64,000 nucleotides of DNA from Rhodoferax sp. (GTDB taxonomy: Bacteria; Pseudomonadota; Gammaproteobacteria; Burkholderiales; Burkholderiaceae_C). The stretch covers positions 388,324 to 452,323 of the forward strand of contig NZ_JAAFIX010000001.1 of the NCBI RefSeq assembly GCF_013297935.1, read 5' to 3'. Shown piece by piece: positions 59,817 through 64,000 of this stretch. The position numbers and the translations under genes were made by a program. The notes below the pieces were generated by a model. It did no database searches, had not been told where the DNA came from, and worked only from the letters and a program-made list of their open reading frames with translations. Positions within the stretch are counted from its first letter, which is position 1. Every line of letters starts with the position of its first letter.

Positions 59817-60059
59817 TTAATTTATCTCATTGATTTTATGAAGTCCATTGCGGCATTCATTTACATAATCATTTAAAGAGGCTGGACTCTTTGTGGCGAT
59901 TTCCAATAGATTTTCCGGGATAAAAAAATATACTTCATAGTCGCTTTGTCTATTCATGGTTGGTTGCATAAAAGAGATGAAATGTTTGCCCGTTTCACTG
60001 TCGATTCCAGCGCTAAACTGCAATTCTCTTGATACAAAATGATCTACGAAGCGGAGCAT
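59817..60059 (-). CDS. Probable CdiI immunity protein of module 1
   Basis: An 80-residue protein whose ATG comes one base after the stop of the toxin gene. AAAGGAAAC at the toxin's end serves as ribosome binding site, so the two are coupled. The sequence (MLRFVDHFVSRELQFSAGID, HFISFMQPTMNRQSDYEVYFFIPENLLEI) is acidic and unlike any family I know. It has lower GC than the FHA region, like the toxin tip next to it. Small size, tight coupling and position are typical of CDI immunity proteins. A cytoplasmic location is implied by the absence of a signal peptide. Confidence 0.7.
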   Translation of the reverse strand: MLRFVDHFVSRELQFSAGIDSETGKHFISFMQPTMNRQSDYEVYFFIPENLLEIATKSPASLNDYVNECRNGLHKINEIN

Positions 60060-60060
60060 T

Positions 60061-63000
60061 TCAGTTTCCTTTCTTGATAACAGTTGTTTTTAGCATTTCC
60101 GGAGTAACCTTGGTTGCATCTATCACTGCCTCAGAAGTTCCATTCGGCAATTTTCCGCCTGGTATCCATTGCGGGTTAGCTCCGGCCTCATTACCAGACG
60201 GAATTCTTAACCCGGCTTGTGACGGATTAGAAATATCAATCCTTATCAGGGATGCACCTTGTAGTTGCGCTTCTGGTATACCCAAATATCTAGCAATTGC
60301 TACTGGGTCGCCGTTTGTGCTCTTCATAATGAAATCGACCTCTGATTTCGGCATAATAAATGAAGTGCCATCCGTTTGCCCTACCCCATATTTATGGTAA
60401 GAAGTGTCTAGCATTATTCGAGAAGCTCCATCCGTGTATTGAGTAAGATTTTTCTGAATATATTCAGCACTCAAGTAAGTTGATGGATCGGCCCGTTGCC
60501 CAATTGGTTTTTGCAAGACATTTTGAAAAACATCGCTGGAACTAACGCCGGGCTTTAACTCAACATTTCCCCGCTCCATTATTGAAGCAAGAACCTGAGG
60601 ATTTGAAATTTCAGAGGGCTGCCCTCTAAATGGACTCCTGTTTAAGTTGGTAGAAAGTAAATCATTTTCCGCATTAATGTTGTTCTCCACCCTCTGCTTA
60701 GGCACTGCCTGCGCCTCCAGCACCGCTGCATCATCGGCTTTGGTCGAGGCCTTGCTCAGCACACCATCTGCAACACCCAAGCCTTTAACGACCCCATAGC
60801 TCGCCACACCCAATGCTGCGCCTTTGACTGTCTCGGTGGCTACCACAGCGCCGTCCATAGGCTTGTCGTCAATGCTCTGGTTAGCTGCACTGCTGCCTCC
60901 GCCCACAATGGCGCCCCCGGTGGCCGCGCCTATGGCTGTGGCTGGTAGGGCCACGGTGGTGGCCACGATCAGCCCACCAGTGACGGCGTCTTTGGCCATC
61001 TCTTTTTTCTTGGCCGCGTCGTAGGCGGCGATAGTAGCTGCGTTTTCTGCGCTCACGCCATAGCGCGCGATCGCAGAGTCAGTAGTGCAACTGACTGCGG
61101 GGCAGTCGGCAACCGGCAGGGTGTAGACCTTGCCGTTGGCTGCGACTTGTTCGTAACGCTGCTTGTTCCCGGTTGACCCCGCGCTTGTTGGTAGCGGGCT
61201 GTTTTTGCCCTGCTGATAGTCGTACCAGCTGTAGGCAGACTGGCTGCCACCTGTGCTGCTGGTAATAAACGCAGCCAGTGCCGGGTCTACGTTGGTGCCG
61301 TTGGGAAGTACCTGAACAAGCTTGCCATCCGCTCCTTTTTGCCATTGGGCGCCTTTGTCGTAGATTGCTGTGGGGTCATTGGCGCTGACCACCATACCTT
61401 TGGTGATGGTTTCCCCGTTGCCGTTGCCACTGTTGCGCATAGCATCTTCAATTTGCTTGACCGTGTACTTGCCTTTGCTCTTGGCTGCCAGTTGTGCCGC
61501 GAGCCTGCGCTCATCCGGATGCAACTGCCGATTATTAGCATCCACATTCAGCGCCATAGTGCCGCCCTGTACGCCACCCACTGCCGCGCCTGCGGCCAAC
61601 GCCGTGGTTTGCGCAATGGTTTTGCTGATGCCTGCGGCTGTTTCCTTGCTCAGACCCGTTTTCTCTAGGCTTGCCGCCAACTGCCCTTGCAGCTGGTCCA
61701 TCAACGGTGCCGCAGCGGCGATGGTGGCCGCCCCTGCCGCGCCACTGGTACCTCCCTTCAGTGCGCCCAACGTGGCGTGCAGGGCGACGCGGTAGATGCC
61801 GCCCTCCATCCATTTCTTGGCTTCTTCTTTGTCGCCTGCTTTGGTCAGTGCATCTGCCTTGGCCTGTGCGTAGTCCGCTACCGCTTTCGGGGCCTGTTTG
61901 CCAAACTCCTGCGTAATCGCCACCTGCGCATTAATCTCTTTGCTCACCGCCGTCTGATCAAAGATCTTCTTGATTCCCGTCTCCGCATCCCCCGTTCTTG
62001 CAGCCTGGTTGCCTGCTATGCCGCTAATCGCAGCTTTGGTGGTGCTGCTGGCACTGCCACTGTCTTGGCCTGCACCCGCACTGCCGCCACTGCTGCCTAC
62101 GCTTACCTGGTAGCTCTCTGCTTGGTAGCTGGCGCTGTTGTTCAGGTCGCTGGTGCTGAGCTTGGCGGTCTGGAAGCTGTTCTTGTTGTCGTCAATCGCC
62201 TTTTGGGTGCTGGCGATGGCGCCGCCCTTGAGGTCGGTGTTGCCTTGCACCTTGACGTTAAAGCCGCCGTCGCCGGTTTGGATACCGCTTTGCTCGGTCA
62301 CGCTCAGGTAGTCGCTGTTGATCTTGGTGGCACCCACGCTCACGTTGCCCCCTGCACCGGGGCCGATGGTGACCGAGCCGCTGGCGTTTTGGCTGGATTC
62401 TTTGTAGCGGCTGCTGTCTTGCAGGCTTTCAATGGTGAGCTTGCCGCCCACAGAAGCGTTCACCGTTTCGGCTTTAACGACGGCCCCCTTGAGCGTAGCG
62501 TCGCCCCCGCTTTGGATGTTGACGGTCTTGCCGCCCTGGACTTGGGTGTTGGTGTAGCTCAGGTCTTGGCCGTTGCCGTCGCCGCTGCCTTGGCTTGCAG
62601 AGAGGGTGACGCCGGTGTTCTGACCCAGGCTGATGCCTACGCTGGCGGAGCTGGACTTTTGGTCGCTGGTCTGGGTGGCGGTGTTGGCTGCAGCCAGGAG
62701 CAAGACTTGGTTGTCGGCTTGGAGGGTGGTGGTGTCACCTGCACTGACGCTGCTGCCCTGGATGGTGAGGTTCCTGTTGGTGCCGTCCCCGGTGGCGCTG
62801 ATGGTGGTGTTGCCTGCTGCGCTCACGCTGCTGCCGCGTGCGGTGTTGCTGGTGCTGGTCGATTTGCTCTCGCTGCTGGAGCTGCCTATGCTGAGGCTGA
62901 CGGAGATGTCGTCGCTGCTGGCTTGGCCATTCATGAGCTTGCTGACTGCGGGTGCAGCACTCTTGGCGGCCAGGGCGGCGCTGGCGGCTGCCAGGGCTTT

Positions 63001-63999
63001 CATGCGGTCACTCTTGGTGTTGTCTGCCGCCGTGGCCATCTTTTGCATGGTTTGCGCTGCACTCACCACCGGGTTGCTCAAGGCCAGGGTGATACCGCTT
63101 TGCTTGAATTCGGTTTTGGTCTCGGAGCTGCTGGTTTCGCGGGCTTCGACGATGTCTACCTTCTTGGCGGTGATGGCTATGTTGCCGGTGCTTGTCGATC
63201 CAGACGCCGTGGTGGTGCTGGTGGCCAGTACATCACTTCCCGTCTGGGTGTACGTCTGGCCTGCGGTAATGCTGACGTTGCCGCCCGTGCTGCCCACCGT
63301 GGATGCGGCGGCTGTCGTGCGGGTGTTCTTCTGGTCGGTGCTTTGGTCGCGGCTGCCTATGCTCACGTCCAGGCCGCCACTGCTCATGAGGCCAGATTCG
63401 CTCATGGCGCTGTAGCTGCTTTGGCTTTGGGTGTTGGTGCCGGCTTCTAGGCGCACGTTGCCTGCTGCGGCCAGCTTGACATCTTTGTCGGCCACCACGT
63501 TGGAGGCTTTGACGCCTAGGTCTTGGCCGCTGGTCACCGTGACAGTGTTGCCACCAAAGTTGCTGGCAATGGCCTCTGTGCTGCTTTTGCTGCTGCGCTC
63601 GGTGCGCGTGCTGCTGCTCAGGAAGCCGCTGTTGCTGGTTTTGCTGGCAGAAGACACGCTGCTGGTGGCTTGGCCAGCTTCGATGACGACGTTGTTGCCT
63701 GCCGTCACATTCAGGTTGCCAGCGGCTTGTACGTCGGCGGCGCGGGCGGTGATGTTGTTGCCCGCAGTGAGCGTGGTGTTGCCGGTGCTTTGCAGGGTGG
63801 TGCCTACTTCTCGGCTACTGCTGCTGCGGTTGTAGTTGTCGGCGTCTTTGGTGGCGTCCATGCTGGCACGCGTAGTCACCGTGCTCAGATTCAGGCTGCG
63901 TGCAGCATTGACGCGGGTGCTGCCTGCGCTTTGCACCAGGGCGCCCATGAGTTCTACGTCGCGCCCGGCGCTGGCGACCAGGGTGCCGGCATCCCCCGT
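60061..63999 (-). CDS. CdiA-like contact-dependent inhibition toxin, C-terminal part (module 1)
   Basis: The frame is open to the right edge, so the N-terminus, with signal peptide and TPS domain, lies beyond the window. About 1312 residues are visible. First come FHA repeats (GRDVELMGALVQSAGST, SQSSYSAMSESGLMSSGG). An Ala/Gly-rich pre-toxin region follows (GGTSGAAGAATIAAAAPLMDQ, MEGGIYRVALHATLGALKGG). VENN (60679-60690, in KQRVENNINAEND) marks the start of the variable toxin of ~206 residues. The toxin (YHKYGVGQTDGTSFIMPKSE, IPSGNEAGANPQWIPGGKLP) is of unknown activity to me. The AT-richer DNA after VENN supports separate exchange of this tip. Confidence 0.85.
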   Translation of the reverse strand, partial: TGDAGTLVASAGRDVELMGALVQSAGSTRVNAARSLNLSTVTTRASMDATKDADNYNRSSSSREVGTTLQSTGNTTLTAGNNITARAADVQAAGNLNVTAGNNVVIEAGQATSSVSSASKTSNSGFLSSSTRTERSSKSSTEAIASNFGGNTVTVTSGQDLGVKASNVVADKDVKLAAAGNVRLEAGTNTQSQSSYSAMSESGLMSSGGLDVSIGSRDQSTDQKNTRTTAAASTVGSTGGNVSITAGQTYTQTGSDVLATSTTTASGSTSTGNIAITAKKVDIVEARETSSSETKTEFKQSGITLALSNPVVSAAQTMQKMATAADNTKSDRMKALAAASAALAAKSAAPAVSKLMNGQASSDDISVSLSIGSSSSESKSTSTSNTARGSSVSAAGNTTISATGDGTNRNLTIQGSSVSAGDTTTLQADNQVLLLAAANTATQTSDQKSSSASVGISLGQNTGVTLSASQGSGDGNGQDLSYTNTQVQGGKTVNIQSGGDATLKGAVVKAETVNASVGGKLTIESLQDSSRYKESSQNASGSVTIGPGAGGNVSVGATKINSDYLSVTEQSGIQTGDGGFNVKVQGNTDLKGGAIASTQKAIDDNKNSFQTAKLSTSDLNNSASYQAESYQVSVGSSGGSAGAGQDSGSASSTTKAAISGIAGNQAARTGDAETGIKKIFDQTAVSKEINAQVAITQEFGKQAPKAVADYAQAKADALTKAGDKEEAKKWMEGGIYRVALHATLGALKGGTSGAAGAATIAAAAPLMDQLQGQLAASLEKTGLSKETAAGISKTIAQTTALAAGAAVGGVQGGTMALNVDANNRQLHPDERRLAAQLAAKSKGKYTVKQIEDAMRNSGNGNGETITKGMVVSANDPTAIYDKGAQWQKGADGKLVQVLPNGTNVDPALAAFITSSTGGSQSAYSWYDYQQGKNSPLPTSAGSTGNKQRYEQVAANGKVYTLPVADCPAVSCTTDSAIARYGVSAENAATIAAYDAAKKKEMAKDAVTGGLIVATTVALPATAIGAATGGAIVGGGSSAANQSIDDKPMDGAVVATETVKGAALGVASYGVVKGLGVADGVLSKASTKADDAAVLEAQAVPKQRVENNINAENDLLSTNLNRSPFRGQPSEISNPQVLASIMERGNVELKPGVSSSDVFQNVLQKPIGQRADPSTYLSAEYIQKNLTQYTDGASRIMLDTSYHKYGVGQTDGTSFIMPKSEVDFIMKSTNGDPVAIARYLGIPEAQLQGASLIRIDISNPSQAGLRIPSGNEAGANPQWIPGGKLPNGTSEAVIDATKVTPEMLKTTVIKKGN
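60679..60690 (-). other. VENN motif codons marking the CdiA-CT boundary
   Basis: GTG GAG AAC AAC on the minus strand encode Val-Glu-Asn-Asn. In CdiA proteins this motif separates the conserved stalk and pre-toxin from the exchangeable toxin. GC content visibly drops after it. Confidence 0.8.
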
Positions 64000-64000
64000 G
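62990..64000 (-). repeat. Long direct repeat, copy in module 1
   Basis: Partner of 57825-58835. It runs off the window, so the true repeat length is at least 1011 bases. Such identity within coding DNA that elsewhere has diverged indicates recent gene conversion or duplication. Confidence 0.85.

Noticed and set aside
57825..64000. The repeated segments as a CRISPR or satellite array
   Set aside because: They are long in-frame coding repeats of FHA type, not short spaced repeats.

Overview
The window looks like chromosome of a betaproteobacterium of the Comamonadaceae (Rhodoferax, Curvibacter or Polaromonas-like). Three things suggest this: high GC with GC-rich third codon positions; the gene order murJ-sirB1 near rpsT and perM-hda-HAD-pcnB-folK beside purM; and a ~55 bp interspersed repeat of a kind I associate with this family (13 copies seen). 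The assignment is inferred from content and was not tested by a search. No tRNA, rRNA, CRISPR array or complete insertion sequence was seen.

Layout. 1-3330: end of a SPOR-domain protein, an HDOD protein, and debris of a type I secretion locus (HlyD tail and broken RTX-like gene). 3351-12083: alpha-E protein, circularly permuted ATP-grasp, comEC, and a giant transglutaminase-like protein. 12521-13550: two integron gene cassettes with intact attC sites and no integrase. 13814-19977: ParA-like ATPase, HiPIP behind a perfect FNR-type box, flavin reductase, a second ATP-grasp/alpha-E plus transglutaminase pair, and a RidA protein. 20051-35472: a housekeeping block (chemotaxis receptor, folK, pcnB, HAD, hda, perM, purM, ParA, sirB1, murJ, diguanylate cyclase, rpsT, argD-argF). 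35486-41277: Lrp-type regulator divergent from kynU-kynA, CoA-transferase, phytanoyl-CoA dioxygenase-like protein and two small genes. 41385-46423: CorA-like protein, truncated Rrf2 regulator with a thioredoxin-reductase-like enzyme, an AT-richer Abi/DRT-like reverse transcriptase, and a truncated NIPSNAP gene. 46598-50090: a TetR-type regulator with three oxidoreductase/hydrolase genes, all preceded by the same palindrome. 50134-52829: DNA polymerase II and a 46-residue membrane protein. 52876-64000: three tandem filamentous-haemagglutinin/CdiA modules on the minus strand.

How the genes work together. The right end is read as a contact-dependent inhibition locus. The main cdiA-like gene enters from beyond the window edge, carries a VENN motif and an unrecognised C-terminal toxin, and is followed at once by an 80-residue immunity candidate. 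Downstream lies an orphan module whose C-terminus has a GHSRG nucleophile elbow with plausible Asp and His partners, that is, an alpha/beta-hydrolase (lipase or esterase-like) toxin. A lipoprotein follows it as probable immunity protein. A third module has lost its toxin. The first two modules share about 1 kb of apparently identical DNA, suitable for toxin switching by recombination. The reverse transcriptase, the cassettes and this array are the accessory elements most worth attention.
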